From NCBI RefSeq assembly GCF_030272615.1, contig NC_081413.1, positions 189,336,903 to 189,400,902 on the forward strand: DNA of 64,000 bases, in the 5' to 3' direction. Position 1 is the stretch's first letter. The number at the start of each line of letters is the position of its first letter. Positions 37,531 to 49,161 of this stretch are shown here, one piece after another. A program made the position numbers and the translations under genes. This DNA comes from Cryptomeria japonica (Eukaryota > Streptophyta > Pinopsida > Cupressales > Cupressaceae). Below the pieces are notes generated by a model. The model was given only the letters and a program-made list of their open reading frames with translations, was not told the DNA's origin and searched no databases.

Positions 37531-38177
37531 TGTTAAGTTTTTTGTAGTTCGGAAGGTGTGATTGTGGAAGTTGCTTAAGTGCAGCTTGTTTTGGACATGT
37601 TCAGCAAGAGGATATTTTCTATTCTGTATTTAGAATTTTTCTTAGAGTTGTGAGGTTATTTCCAAGAATGGTTTTATGTATAGATGGTCTTAGTTGTTTA
37701 AGATGAGTTTCCTTTCTCATGTGTCATGTAAGGAAACTTCTAGTTTGCATTTCATGTAAGGAAAGTTCCTTTCCCGAGTCATGTAAGGAATGTTTCTCTT
37801 AGGGTGTGTTGTGTGAGGAAAGTTTCACTTATCTTGCATAGTTGATGTTTTCATCAAGAAGGCTATATATGCAAGATCGTTGTAGCAACTAGTAGGAGAT
37901 TCTTTTGAGATTGGAAGATTCGTGAAGTGATTTCTCAAAGGAAAGTTTTTTCTTGAAGCTGAATAGAAGATTCAACATTTGCAGGTTTTTCCCTGCATTG
38001 GGGTTTCCTAGGTATATCAGTGTTATCTATGTTTATACATGTCCGGTTTCTTTTGAATTTGCTTCCATTGTTCATTTAGTTAACTAATCCAGAGTATTAA
38101 TTGTTACAAATCAGATAGTTTATTTTCTGTGATATTTGTTGAGCAATTAACCGGTTGCTGGGTTATAGAAATTAACA
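37531..38177 (+). repeat. Copia 5' LTR
   Basis: 647 bp with TGTTAA...TTAACA ends. A direct repeat of TCATGTAAGGAA occurs three times near 37720-37800 and is kept in the 3' LTR. TATATATGC at about 37865 may be its TATA box. Confidence 0.95.
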
Positions 38178-38190
38178 TGGTATTAGAGCT
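38178..38190 (+). other. Copia primer binding site
   Basis: TGGTATTAGAGCT directly after the LTR. It differs by one base from TGGTATCAGAGC, the complement of the 3' end of initiator Met tRNA used by many plant Copia elements. Confidence 0.9.
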
Positions 38191-39208
38191 CTAAAGTCTG
38201 AATACAAAGCCAAGTTTTGTTTCACAGATTTCATCCTATTTCAGTTTTCAACTTCTTCGAGGGTCTTAGTTTGCAATGGCAACTAGTGTTCGGTATGAGG
38301 ATAGGCTCGAGGGTGCATCTAACTTTTTACAGTGGAAGGTTTGGATTGCATATGTTCTCAAGGAGAATAGGTTGTGGATCTATGCTAGTACAGAAGTGAC
38401 TCCTCCAGTAAATGATCCTATTGCCCTATATTTGCATGAAATCAAGGAGGCCAAAGCTCAGAGGATTATCCTTGATGGCGTAAAAGATCATTTGATTCCT
38501 CATCTATTTGGGAAAGACAGTGCCAAAGAAATGTGGGATATGCTCACAAAACTCTATCAGAGCGACTATCAGAGTCGTAAGATGATGCTCAAGGACAAGT
38601 TGCATAACACAAAGATGTCCAAAGTTGAGAGCGTGACCTCTTACTTGTCTAGATTGACACAGGTTAGGGATGAGTTGGCTGATGTTGGAGAGATGATTGC
38701 TAAAGATGAGTTGGTGCGGATAGCCCTGAATGGATTTTCGAAGCACTAGGAAGTGTTTGTCAAATGCATTATTGGCCATGATCGCCTACCTGACTAGGCA
38801 AGGCTTTGGGATGATCTCGACCAGGAGGAGATTCATGAAAGCATAAATTTAGTAAAGGGAAAACTGAAGGGTCATCTTCCAAGGATGGGAAGAAGAAAGA
38901 CCTAAGTAAGATAAAGTATTTTTGCTGCCATCAAATGGGTCACTATGCTAGTCAATGCTCGAATAAGAAAAACAAGGGTAAGCCGAAGAAGCAAGTTGCA
39001 ACTACTGAAGAGGTGGAAGCGTTTTCAACACGGTTTGAGAATGAGTTTTCGCTCATTGCTTGTCTCTCAAGTTCAATTGCCAAAAGTGTTTGGTATATTG
39101 ATAGTGGGGCTTCTTGGCACATGACGGGAGTCTAAGAATATTTCACAAAGTTGGAGGAGAAGAAGTTGGGTTTCTTCATTGATCTCGAGGACAATGCCAA
39201 GTACCATG

Positions 39209-39677
39209 TGTGAGATTTTGCCAAGATCAAGAGCTCAATGAAATGTACAAAATAGAGACATAATATGGGACAAGAATAAACTGTATTCTCATCAATAGAA
39301 AATGATCAATAATCAAATTACATACAATGTAGATGAGCCTGCTTATATAGGCAAGGCTAGGGATATGTGAGCACACAAACATGACATGTGGCTCAATAAG
39401 AAACAAGGGTAGGTAGGAAATAGGTGTGGGTAGGTAGGAGAAATAATATAATAGTCCACATGAGGTGGATCACCCACTGAATGTGGAGTGTAACAACAAG
39501 AGTGGAGTGTAACAACAAGATCAACACCATAAAAGGTGGAATTTCTCCTACACACACTATCCCAATGTGGCACAAACACCCAAGTGTCTCATACCCAAAC
39601 TACTATGAAATGCATTGTCCTAAGTAAACTTAAGTAAGTGTAATAATATCCATGATGAATGATTATTTACACCAACA
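39209..39677. mobile_element. solo LTR nested in Copia, with CCATG target duplication
   Basis: A 469 bp insert begins TGTGAGATTT, ends ACACCAACA and is flanked by CCATG on both sides (39204-39208 and 39678-39682). Removing the insert and one CCATG restores the Copia reading frame exactly. CTTATATAGG near 39342 looks like an LTR TATA box. It has TG...CA ends, a 5 bp duplication and no coding sequence. The orientation is probably plus from the TATA box. Confidence 0.85.
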
Positions 39678-42670
39678 CCATGGAATTGGTGTTGGCATGA
39701 TCAAGTTTCAGAGGGAGTACAGAAAACCTCTATTGGTGGAGGATGTTTTGTATGTTCCTAGAATGACAAAGAATTTAATCTCTGTTTCTACTTTGGAGGA
39801 CAAGGGTTACATTGCGACCTTTGAAGAAGACAAAGTTTATATCTGTCCTAAGAGCTCCAAGGTAGTAAAAATGATTGGAGTTAGGCATGGTAGTTTGTTT
39901 CGGTTACATTATGAACCAATACATGCGTTGGTGAGTAACAATAAAGGGCTTGGAGAGCTATAGCATAGGAGGATGGCTCATCTTCACCATGGAGCACTTA
40001 ATGTGCTCAAAGAAATAGTAATAGGGATGCTTGAAATGAAGGTTGATAAGCATGAAGTGTGCAAAGGTTGTGCTCCTGGGAAATATGCCAAGACCAATTT
40101 TCCTAGTAGCGATTCTAGATCTAAATGAATTTTGGATTTCATACACTCAGATGTATGTGGGCCCATGTCAACATGATCCTTGAGTGGATATGAATATTAT
40201 GTTACCTTTATTGATGATTTCTCCAGGAAGACGTGGATATATTTTATGACGAATAAAGATGAAGTCTTCAGTAGTTTCAAAGAGTTAAAGGCTCTCATGG
40301 AGAACCAAATAGGGAGGACAATCAAGATACTAGGGTCTAATAAAGGAGGCGAGTATACCTCGAATGCCTTCAAAGATTTTTGTGCTCGAGAAGGTATCAA
40401 GAAAGAGTTGACAGTTCTGTACAACCCTCAATAGAATGGGGTTGATGAATGAAAAAACATGGCTATAATTGGAGCAGCCAAGGCCATGCTTCATGATTAG
40501 GATCTGCCTTGGTTTTTATGGGCATAAACTTGCAATACTGCTATGTATTTGCAGAATAGGAGCCCGCACAAAGTGTTGGGCAAATTGACCCCAGAAGAGG
40601 CATTCACCGGGAAGAAACCAGATTTGGGGTACATTCACATCTTTGGATGCCTTGTGTATTCTCATATTCCCATGGAGAAGAGAACCAAGTTGGAACCAAG
40701 TGCAGAGAAGGGTATCCTTGTGGGATATAGTGAAACTTCTAAGGCCTATCGGGTTTACATTCTTTCCCTCAAGAAAACAATTGTTCGCAGAGATGTGAAG
40801 TTCGAGGAGGGAAGGGCTCTTCAGAAGTTTGTTAGTTAGATAGAGGTTCAGGAAGAGGAGCAGGCACCCAAGGTTGAGGTTGCACAAATTCCTCAGACTT
40901 CAGTCACGCAAGATGGAGAGCAGAGCACACAAGTCGAGCAAGTTGATCAACAGGAGGAACAGAGTATACCTCAGCCTCAAACTCCTATCACAGGGAGAAG
41001 GAGAGTCAGGGCAGTTGAGCAAACAATGAGAGAAGCCCAAGAGTGTGTTGGTAATCTTAAAGATCCATTCAGACATAGAAAGGCTCCCAAACATTTTTCT
41101 GATTATATGACACTCATGAGTGAACTGATTAAGGTGGACCCTTCCAGCTTTCAGGAGGCATCCAAGAATCAGGTTGGGAGGGATGCCATGGTGGAAGAGT
41201 AGTCTTCCATTATGAAGAATAGTGTGTGGGAGGTAGTGCCACAACCCAAAAACAAGTCTGTGGTAGGGTCGAGATGGTTGTATAAGATCAAGCATGTTGC
41301 AGATGGTAGTGTGGAAAAGTTCAAACCAAGATTTGTGGCTAAGGGGTTTTCTCAAAAGGAAGGGATTGACTGTGACGAGACCTTTTCTCCAGTAGCCAGG
41401 TACTCATCAATAAGGGCTATCATTTTTGTAGCAGTGCAGATGGGTTGGAGGATACACCAGATGGATGTGAAGACAACTTTCCTCAATTGAGTGATTGAGG
41501 AAGATATTTACATAGAACAACCATAGGGTTTTGAAGTGCATGGGAGGGATTCTAATTTATGCAGGTTGAAGAGAGCATTGTATGGCCTCAAGCAGGATCC
41601 TAGAGCGTGGTATGCGTGTATTGATGGTTATTTGCAGAGTGTGGGCTTCACCAAGAGTGAGGCTGATCCAAACCTATACTATGTTTAGGTGAAAGGTGAG
41701 ATTCTTATATTGGTGTTATATGTAGATGACTTGTTTCTTATAGGGCCAGAAGAGCTCATAGCATATTGCAAGTGGGATCTTGCAAGAGAGTTCGAGATGA
41801 AGGATATGGGTTTGATGCACTACTTTTTGGGTTTGGAGTTGTGGTAGAAAGAGGGATAGATCTTCCTTGGATAGGGGAAGTATACAATTGATATCCTGAA
41901 GCGATTTAGGATGGAGGACTGTAAGCCAATGTCCACGCCACTTGTGACCAACTGGAAGAAGGTTGATGCTTCTAGATCAAAGGCAGCGGACCCAACTTTG
42001 TACAAATAGTTGATAGGCTCTCTTATGTATCTGGTCAACACTAGGCTAGACATTTGTTTTGCAGTGAATTCACGTAGTCAGTTTATGGTGGAACCTAAAC
42101 GTGTGCACTGGATAGCTACGAAGCAAGTTTTGAGGTATCTCCAAGGCACAGTTGATTATGGATTGAGGTATATTCAACATGATGGAGTGAAGCTCGAGGG
42201 GTTTATCGATGCAGATTGGGCAGGCAATACCGTTGACAGAAAGAGCATTTCAGGGTGTTGTTTCAGCTTGGGATTGGGAGTAGTGTCCTGGTACAATAGG
42301 AAACAAAAGTCAGTTGCATTGAGTTTTGCAGAGGCCGAGTATATGGCAGCCAGTATGGCTACATGTGAGGCTATCTGGCTTCAAAAACTTCTATCTGGAC
42401 TTTTTGATCAGAAGCTTCTATCCTATGGTCATTTACTGTGACAATCAGAGTTGTATCAAACTCTCTGAGAATCTGGTGTTTCATGACAAGTCAAAGAACA
42501 TTGAGATCAAGTACCACTTCATCAGGGATTGTATGGAGAAGGGGACAGTGAAGTTGCAATACATACCTACGAACAAACATGTAGTGAACATTCTAACTAA
42601 AGCTTTGGTGAAGAGTAAGTTTCTATTCTTCAAGGATAAGCTGGGTGTTGTGCATAACACCTTTCTCACT

Positions 42671-42679
42671 AAGAGGGAG
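42671..42679 (+). other. Copia polypurine tract
   Basis: AAGAGGGAG lies immediately before the 3' LTR, the expected plus-strand primer of reverse transcription. Confidence 0.85.
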
Positions 42680-43322
42680 TGTTAAGTTTTCTGTAGTTCA
42701 GAAGGTGTGATTGTGGAAGTTGCTTAAGTGCAACTCGTGTTGGATGTTCAACAAGAAGATATTTTCTTTTCTGTATTTAGAATGTTTCTTAGAGTTGTGA
42801 GGTTATTTCCAAGAACGGTTTTATGTGTGGATAGTCTTAGTTGTGTAAGACAAGTTTCCTTTCTCATGTGTCATGTAAGGAAAATTCCAGTTTGCATGTC
42901 ATGTAAGGAAAGTTTCTTTCCCGAGTCATGTAAGGAATGTTTCTCTTAGGATGTGTTGTGTGAGGAAAGTTTCACTTATCTTGCATAGTTGATGTTTTCA
43001 TCAAGAAGGCTATGTATGTAAGATCATTGTAGCAACTAGTATGAGATTCTTTTGAGATTTGAAGTTTCGTGAAGTGATTTCTCGAAGGAAAGTTTGCTCT
43101 TGAAGCTAAATAGAAGATTCAACATTTGCAAGTTTTTCCCTGCATTGGGGTTTCCTGGGTATATCAGTGTTATATATGTTTATGTGTTTGGATTCTTTTG
43201 AATTTGCTTTCATTGTTCATTTAGTTAAATAATCCAAAGTATTAATTGTTACAAATCAGATAGTTTATTTTTTGTGATATTTGTTGAGCCATTAACCAGT
43301 TGCTGGGTTATAGAAATTAACA
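42680..43322 (+). repeat. Copia 3' LTR
   Basis: 643 bp; about 45 substitutions and a few small indels against the 5' LTR by eye. The divergence shows that the insertion is not recent. Confidence 0.95.
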
Positions 43323-43509
43323 AAACATGTAAGAACATTTCATTAACATCTCAGATCTTTAAAACATACGAGACCAAAGATTGCATTAAGATCATTAAAA
43401 CCTGGAAGGCTTTTCAACTTTTTAAAACAAACAGGACAGATTTTTATATATTCGATCTATGCCAAGATTTTTTTTCAACTTTTAAAAACCCAACATACAT
43501 GTAGTCTTG
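43323..43509 (-). pseudogene. LecRK lectin exon/intron remnant, left of Helitron 2
   Basis: 43470-43509 resembles LecRK1 at 24301-24343 (end of lectin exon and splice donor): TTTCAACTT...AACCCAACATACATGTAGTCTTG against TTTCACCTG...ACCCCACCCACATCTGGTCTTG. It is continued at 46603 after the Helitron. The rest, toward the Copia LTR, is too diverged to assign. Confidence 0.6.
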
Positions 43510-44654
43510 TTACGCCGAAGGCATCTCTTATATGAGATGCACCGAATGAATTTACAAATCAACGGTTGATAACAATGTAAGAGGTATGGAAGACAATTAG
43601 AAGGTTATTAACTGTCAGATTGTCCCATTCATGCATTTTTGCCTTATTTTAATTCACGCATTTTTGTTCACACACTATGTGGCCCTGCCATGATTTCATT
43701 GAACCATTGGTAGAAAGAATGGTTGCATGTGGGAAGATTACCAAGCCATGATCCCGATTACTATCAAACGACGGTAAGAATGCCAAACCATGACAAGAAT
43801 TTTTTCATTGGCTTTTCTCCGAGCAATTGTCGTGATATTTACTATCTAGCAACGACCTTCAGCCAGGTCTTCATCACATTCATGTGATATATACATTTTG
43901 CAAATTTTTAGACAAGCTCAGATTTAACTAGTCAATAGTTAGCTGATATGGTGGAAATACCCACTGGATTAGTCATGTCTCACACCGAAAACACAAATCT
44001 CACCCTGAACTTTTAATTCGCGTCGTTTAATTTAAAAGCCTGAATAGGACAAGCGATGTGTTCGAACAAATTGTAATCTTTACAATACATGCTAATAAAG
44101 CTGGTTATCCTTGCCATTTCCTTAACTCTTGTCGATTCTAAGACCACCGAAAATTGTTATTAAATATATTTTAAATCAATTTCTTATACAATAGTTGATC
44201 TACGGTGCATTGAAAATAATTTGATTTGAGCTTCTTCAGAGGAAAGAAGTCATGCCAACCTGTTCAATATATGAAGAATGTAAGGACGAAGACTGTGAGA
44301 AATGAATTCGATGCTTCCGACAATGATTTTGACATGACTATGACAAATACCAAACATTTGATGCCTAAGAATCAAAAGCTATTTTCTTGTGATTCACTCT
44401 CCTGACATTCACAATTAAGAAGTATGGCGTTCATGTTGCTACATTTTTGGGAATGCTGAAATGGACTTTGTTTGGACAATTAAAAACCATGTTCTTTGAC
44501 TGGTTATTTTTTGCTTGCCCAACCCATCAATTATTAATTTTAAAGAGAACCAAAATCATGATAACTAAAAGCTCATTAATAAATTTCACTTGTACTAATA
44601 GCCGCCCACTTATACCTTGAGTAGTAAAAATTTATAGACTTCAAATAGAGAAAT

Positions 44655-44770
44655 TGTGCAACTTTATTGGTATCCACAACGCACGATAGTGGGGCATTTG
44701 TATATAAGTATTGGCAATTTTCATACCCACAACACACAATAGTGGGGCATTTGTACATAAGTATTGGCAT
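44655..44770. repeat. tandem duplication of about 55 bp
   Basis: ATAGTGGGGCATTTGTA and AAGTATTGGCA occur twice in tandem with few differences. Confidence 0.8.
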
Positions 44771-45109
44771 TTGTAGTGCATGATTATCAAGGCATGTTTA
44801 AGTAAGTATTTAGCAACAATTTGAAATGACCATTTTTTGACCCTTATGTGCATAACCAATCCCACAATGTTCATCTTCACTACAATAAAAAAAATGTCAA
44901 CATTCGATGTACCATTTAGGATATGTGGGTATGCAAAGTTAGTTATAATGGCTATTGGTGCTCTTCCCCTATGCAAGAGAAGGTTTTACCACCTTTCTCA
45001 CAATTTTTAGAAGTGTTAGTGGTTGCTTATAGTATTTTAATTCATGATTTGGTGGTTGTAAGAACTTTGTTGATTCATAATTCCACCAACTTCTATTTAG
45101 AATGGAGTT

Positions 45110-45510
45110 AGTATTCGTAAGATTTAAATTTGGGTTAGAGATGGTGTTAGGGTTCAACTAATTTTTAGGGTTAGGGTTAGAATTATGGTTAGATTTATTA
45201 TGTTTTATATTAGGGTTAGTATGTAATTAAGGTTTTGGTTATATCTGCAATCATAACAATGACCAATGATCATTATCCTGACCTTAACCCTATCCCCAAC
45301 CCTCAAATCTAATTCTAATCCTAAACCTAATGCTAATCTTGATTCAATTTCTAACCATAACCTTAAACTTCATCCTAACCAAACCCTAACTCTAACCCTA
45401 ATTTTAACAATAACGTTGAACCTAATCCTGACCCTAACCTTAACATTAATCCTAACCCTGAATCTATATTTAGCCAGAACCTTAAACCTAACAGAGATGA
45501 CATATCAATG
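45110..45510. repeat. inverted telomere-like repeats
   Basis: 45120-45240 is rich in GGGTTAG/TTAGGG words (TTTTTAGGGTTAGGGTTAG near 45165). 45270-45500 is rich in the complementary CCTAACCCTAA words, including ACCCTAACTCTAACCCTAA near 45385. Units are degenerate and mostly 6 bp rather than the common plant 7-mer. Confidence 0.85.
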
Positions 45511-45689
45511 GTCAAAGATGAAATCTATTCATTGTAATCTATTTCATTAGTTAATATATAGTTAGTAACATATGACATTATATAATTGTATATATTCGAC
45601 TACATATTTATTTTATAAATTAATTTTTTTAATAATTATCTTTATTATTTTTCTATTTTACATAATATAATTTTTTAAAAATAAACATA

Positions 45690-45840
<151 letters not shown>

Positions 45841-46576
45841 TAACACGCGATTTCTATTGTTCATCTTCTTAATCTGCTTTTTCAATGCTATTTACAACAA
45901 AAAAAAATCACTAAAAAAATTATATTATGCAATTTTTTTTTTTTGATCAAGTGTTGTTTTGTATGGAGAATAGCCATTGCTATTATCTTACTTCCTACTA
46001 CCACGTGGGCTCCATTTTATTTTATTTAATATTGTATCTCTACCACTATCTCTACATATTTCTTGATCCATCTCCCCCTTTATCTCTGTTTTGTTATCTC
46101 TTCATCTCTCTACCCTATATCGAGCTCCCTCTCTACCTCTTTATATATCACTTCCTATCTATGTCTTTATTTGTCTACCTTCCACTCTTTCTATACCTCT
46201 ATACTTATCTCCATTTTTTTTGGTCCCATCTCCCCCTTTATATATATTTTGTTATCCCTTCATCTCTCTACCTATATCAAGCTCCCTCTCAAACCTCTTT
46301 GTATATCACTTGCTATCTATGTCTTTATTTGTCTATCTTGCAAACATAACATGAGAATGCCAATAACAACCCTAACTATCTTCTTGATTAAGAGATTTTG
46401 TTTCAATAGTGTTTTGATCCCTGTTGATTTGAAGCTATCACTTCTCTATTGACATCTTTGTTGAAAAAATCATTCAAAAAATAGCCAACCCATTGACCTC
46501 ATGTACTACACAAATAAATGCAAAAAATAGACCAAAATTTTCTTTGATTTAGCTTCCACACATATTTGACATACCC

Positions 46577-46602
46577 ATTGCACACAAAAGTGCAATTGCT
46601 AG
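46577..46602 (+). other. Helitron 2 3' hairpin and CTAG
   Basis: ATTGCAC (46577-46583) pairs with GTGCAAT (46590-46596); CTAG ends at 46602. Same stem as Helitron 1. Confidence 0.9.
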
Positions 46603-46702
46603 TATAATATCATCCAAATCCAAATCTTTAATGAAAAGCAGAGCTTTCTGTGGCCTCGCCTCTCCAATTTCTGCACTACTTATCTCCAGCTGTTTATATG
46701 GC
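46603..46702 (-). pseudogene. LecRK lectin exon remnant, right of Helitron 2
   Basis: About 100 bp match LecRK1 24344-24450: CATCCAAATCCAAATCTTT, CAGAGCTTTCTGTGGCCTCG and TCTCCAGCTG are shared. The remaining lectin exon and signal peptide are gone. Weaker similarity to the LecRK1 upstream region appears at about 46770-46850 and 47210-47270. Confidence 0.85.
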
Positions 46703-48084
46703 GATCTTTTCATGTAGGGAGGACTAAAAATAATCTAAGATTTAATAATAAGATAAGAAGTCAAGGAAGAATTCTTGGAGCAAGTTCCAACTATAGTGAT
46801 GCCGCAAGATCGTAAGCCCATGTCATCGGATATGATGTAATTTGGTTTTTTACAAGTGGAACACAACTCTCGCAAAAATAACATGCAACGAAAAAACTAA
46901 TGGAATTATTATGGACGTTGCGGGGACACTAGTGCAAGGTAATATTTTTAAATAAATGTAAAATTAATTTTTGAAATATTACATAAGAATTAGTGTAGAG
47001 TTTTATGTATGAGTTGCACACATTATCATCATCATTTGTTTATATAAAAAATATTCTAGTAGGAATCAAATTTGGATAATATTACTTAGAAATGTATTCC
47101 TTCTATTATAGAGGACAAGAGATTAGTAAGATTCACGATATCAAACAAGTTTGAAAATATATAAAGGTTTTTAAATTTGTTTTTATTTAAGCATCTTTAT
47201 CTTCTTGATGAAGTTTGGTAGATCTTTGAAAAGATATTGATTGTTTTATGTGGGGAATCATTGTTCATGTAAGTAATGTGTTGGTTGAGCACACACAAAG
47301 CATACACAAAAAACAAGAGCATACTCGGATTACTAGAATCCTGAAATCCTAACTAGGAGCCATATTCACAAGCACACAAGGTATGACATCTCGAACTAGC
47401 AAGATCCTCAAATCCTTCCTAGGAACCATATCCACAACAATGTCCTTAAGTCATGGGCTAGCAAAATATTTTTGTTTGATAGGGGGCTCATAGACAAATG
47501 AAGACTTCATAAGGGATAGCAAGTTATACTATGCTAGGTGAGATCCACAAGTGGCAAATGAAAACAACACAAACTAGTAAAATCCTATGTTTAGTAAGTG
47601 AGTTTCATGCCAACAATATTAGAAATTACAAGCCAAATAGGACACAATGTTTAAGTTCAGCAACTCCAATAAAGTGATACAAAAGGTTTGTAAGAGAACA
47701 ACTAGCTTTTCGGTGTGTGCATAAAGTGAAACACATATTGAATGCATGCCCCCAATTTAAAGTAATTGCTAATGCCAATTGGGAGCAATTTCCTTTAAGG
47801 TAGAAAGAAGGACACATGTAAATACAAGCACGTCACTACATTGCGTTGCTCCCAACATAGGTAAATCGAGGCAATGCCATATACAATCAACAAGATCATA
47901 CAAGCACATATGGGATCCAAAGATCTACAATAATATGAATGTGTGCTAAATGATGTATATCAATATGATTATTTTGAATTGACCTCATCCTCCAATTGTA
48001 ATGGAATTAGTGTTATGCCTAGCATATCTATTTCCTCGTTAGTCTCCTTGAGTTGAAATTTGGGTCCCCTTTGTTTTATCTTTT
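46703..48084. other. decayed LecRK upstream region and intergenic sequence
   Basis: No gene. Loose repeats of AGGAGCCATATTCACAAGCA / AGGAACCATATCCACAA occur at about 47355-47435. Short frames show no domain. Confidence 0.55.
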
Positions 48085-48560
48085 GCTTTCCGTTTGGTTT
48101 TTGACCTCGGAACTCCGGAATCCTGGAGTCCTGAGGTCCCTTTTGGTTTTGACCTTGGAACTCCGGAGTCCTGAGGTCCCTTTTGGTTTTGACCTCGGAA
48201 CTCCGGAGTCCTGAGGTCCCTTTTGGTTTTGACCTCGGAACTCCGGAATCTCGGAGTCTCGAGGTCCCTTTTGGTTTTTGACCTCGGAACTCAGGAGTCC
48301 CGGAGTCCCGAGGTCCCTTTTGGTTTTGACCTCAGAACTCCAGAGTCCCGAGGTCCCTTTTGGTTTTGACCTCAGAACTCCAGAGTCCCGAAGTCCTGAG
48401 GTCCCTTTTCTTTTGACCTCGGGACTCCGGAGTTCCGGAGTCCCGAGGTAGGGGCCTTCTTTTTTTTCTTTCTTCGGAACCACGGACTCCCGGAGTTCCG
48501 GGGTAGGGTCTTCCTTTTGGTCGAGCTTGGAACCTCGGGACCCCGGAGTCCCGAGGTCGC
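48085..48560. repeat. GC-rich minisatellite
   Basis: About nine units of roughly 40-50 bp built on GACCTCGGAACTCCGGAGTCC and GAGGTCCCTTTTGGTTTT. An open minus-strand frame through it is a repeat artefact. Related CCCGGAGTTCC words continue to about 49090, with TTTCGGGTGGCTGCTTGACC twice at 48870-48925. Confidence 0.92.
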
Positions 48561-48596
48561 GTTTAACGCCTTCATACGGACGAACTTGGGGGGAGC

Positions 48597-48604
48597 TATA
48601 AATA
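48597..48604 (+). promoter_or_regulatory. candidate TATA box before the unknown large ORF
   Basis: TATAAATA in GGGGAGCTATAAATAGAGAT, just after the minisatellite and about 560 bp before the ATG at 49162. It looks like a retroelement or gene promoter. CTGCTTGCAG just before 49148 could be a splice acceptor. Inference from sequence only. Confidence 0.5.
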
Positions 48605-49161
48605 GAGATGATGGACCTTTTAAATTTCATTTGTGCATCCACAACTTCTCCTCCCTAGCTCCAAGTCATGGACCTCCAGACCTCCGAATTTTCCTTGGTG
48701 TTTTCAGGCATCTTGTTTCACTAGGCTAGTGGATTTTCTTGCCCTTGTTGTTGGTTTTTAGTTTAGTTTTTCTCCTTGTCTTGTTGTTGGTTTTTACTTG
48801 TTTTTCTTTACGCTTCGTTTGTTTTCGCGTGCCCTAGTTTTTCCTACCTGGAACCCCAGAGTTTCGGGTGGCTGCTTGACCTAACCTCGGATTTTCGGGT
48901 GGCTGCTTGACCTAACCCTAAAACCTTGGACCCCCGGAGTTCCAGGTAACTCTTAACCCCGAACCCTCGGAGTTCCGGGTAACTCTCAACCTGGAACCTC
49001 GGAGTCTCGAAATCCTGAAGTTTTGGGCCTTCTTCCCATATGCCTATCCCAAATCCCCTATCTGGAGACCTCGGGACCTCGAAGTCCCAAGGTAAATCAG
49101 CTTTTATGCTTGTTATAAAAAACTGAGGATTTGCATCCTGCTTGCAGGTTTGAGTGGTTAG

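Larger units (their letters stand above)
38276..42685 (+). pseudogene. Copia gag-pol polyprotein, multiply interrupted
   Basis: Gag starts MATSVRYEDRLEG. A zinc knuckle (CCHQMGHYASQC at about 38925) has Tyr where the first Cys is expected. Protease: WYIDSGASWHM near 39100. Integrase: zinc part HRRMAHLHH / CKGCAPGKY, then the core with HSDVCGP, FIDDFSRKTW and GGEYTSNAFKDF. Reverse transcriptase: WRIHQMDVKT and LYVDDLF near 41725. RNase H: DADWAG and AEAEYMAAS. The stop at 42683-42685 lies inside the 3' LTR. I count 19 in-frame stops: 13 TAG (38747, 38795, 39961, 40432, 40498, 40837, 41200, 41524, 41686, 41845, 41857, 41872, 42007), four TGA and two TAA. There are frameshifts near 38862 and 42410 and a 469 bp insertion at 39209. 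Confidence 0.95.
37531..43322 (+). mobile_element. Copia (Ty1/copia) LTR retrotransposon, complete but inactive
   Basis: Two LTRs (37531-38177 and 42680-43322) start TGTTAAGT and end AATTAACA. They are about 93% identical by eye. A primer binding site follows the left LTR and a purine tract precedes the right one. The internal order gag, protease, integrase, reverse transcriptase, RNase H defines Copia. AAAC occurs on both outer sides (37527-37530 and 43323-43326) as a possible 4 bp target duplication; 5 bp would be usual. A solo LTR is nested inside. Confidence 0.96.

Noticed and set aside
37531-43322. A perfect 5 bp target duplication for the Copia element
   Set aside because: Only AAAC is shared (CAAAC on the left, AAACA on the right), so no more than 4 bp can be claimed.
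48076-48642. 188-codon minus-strand frame rich in Arg, Gly, Pro and Lys
   Set aside because: It is the translation of the minisatellite; the unit length shifts between repeats and the protein is only the repeat echo.
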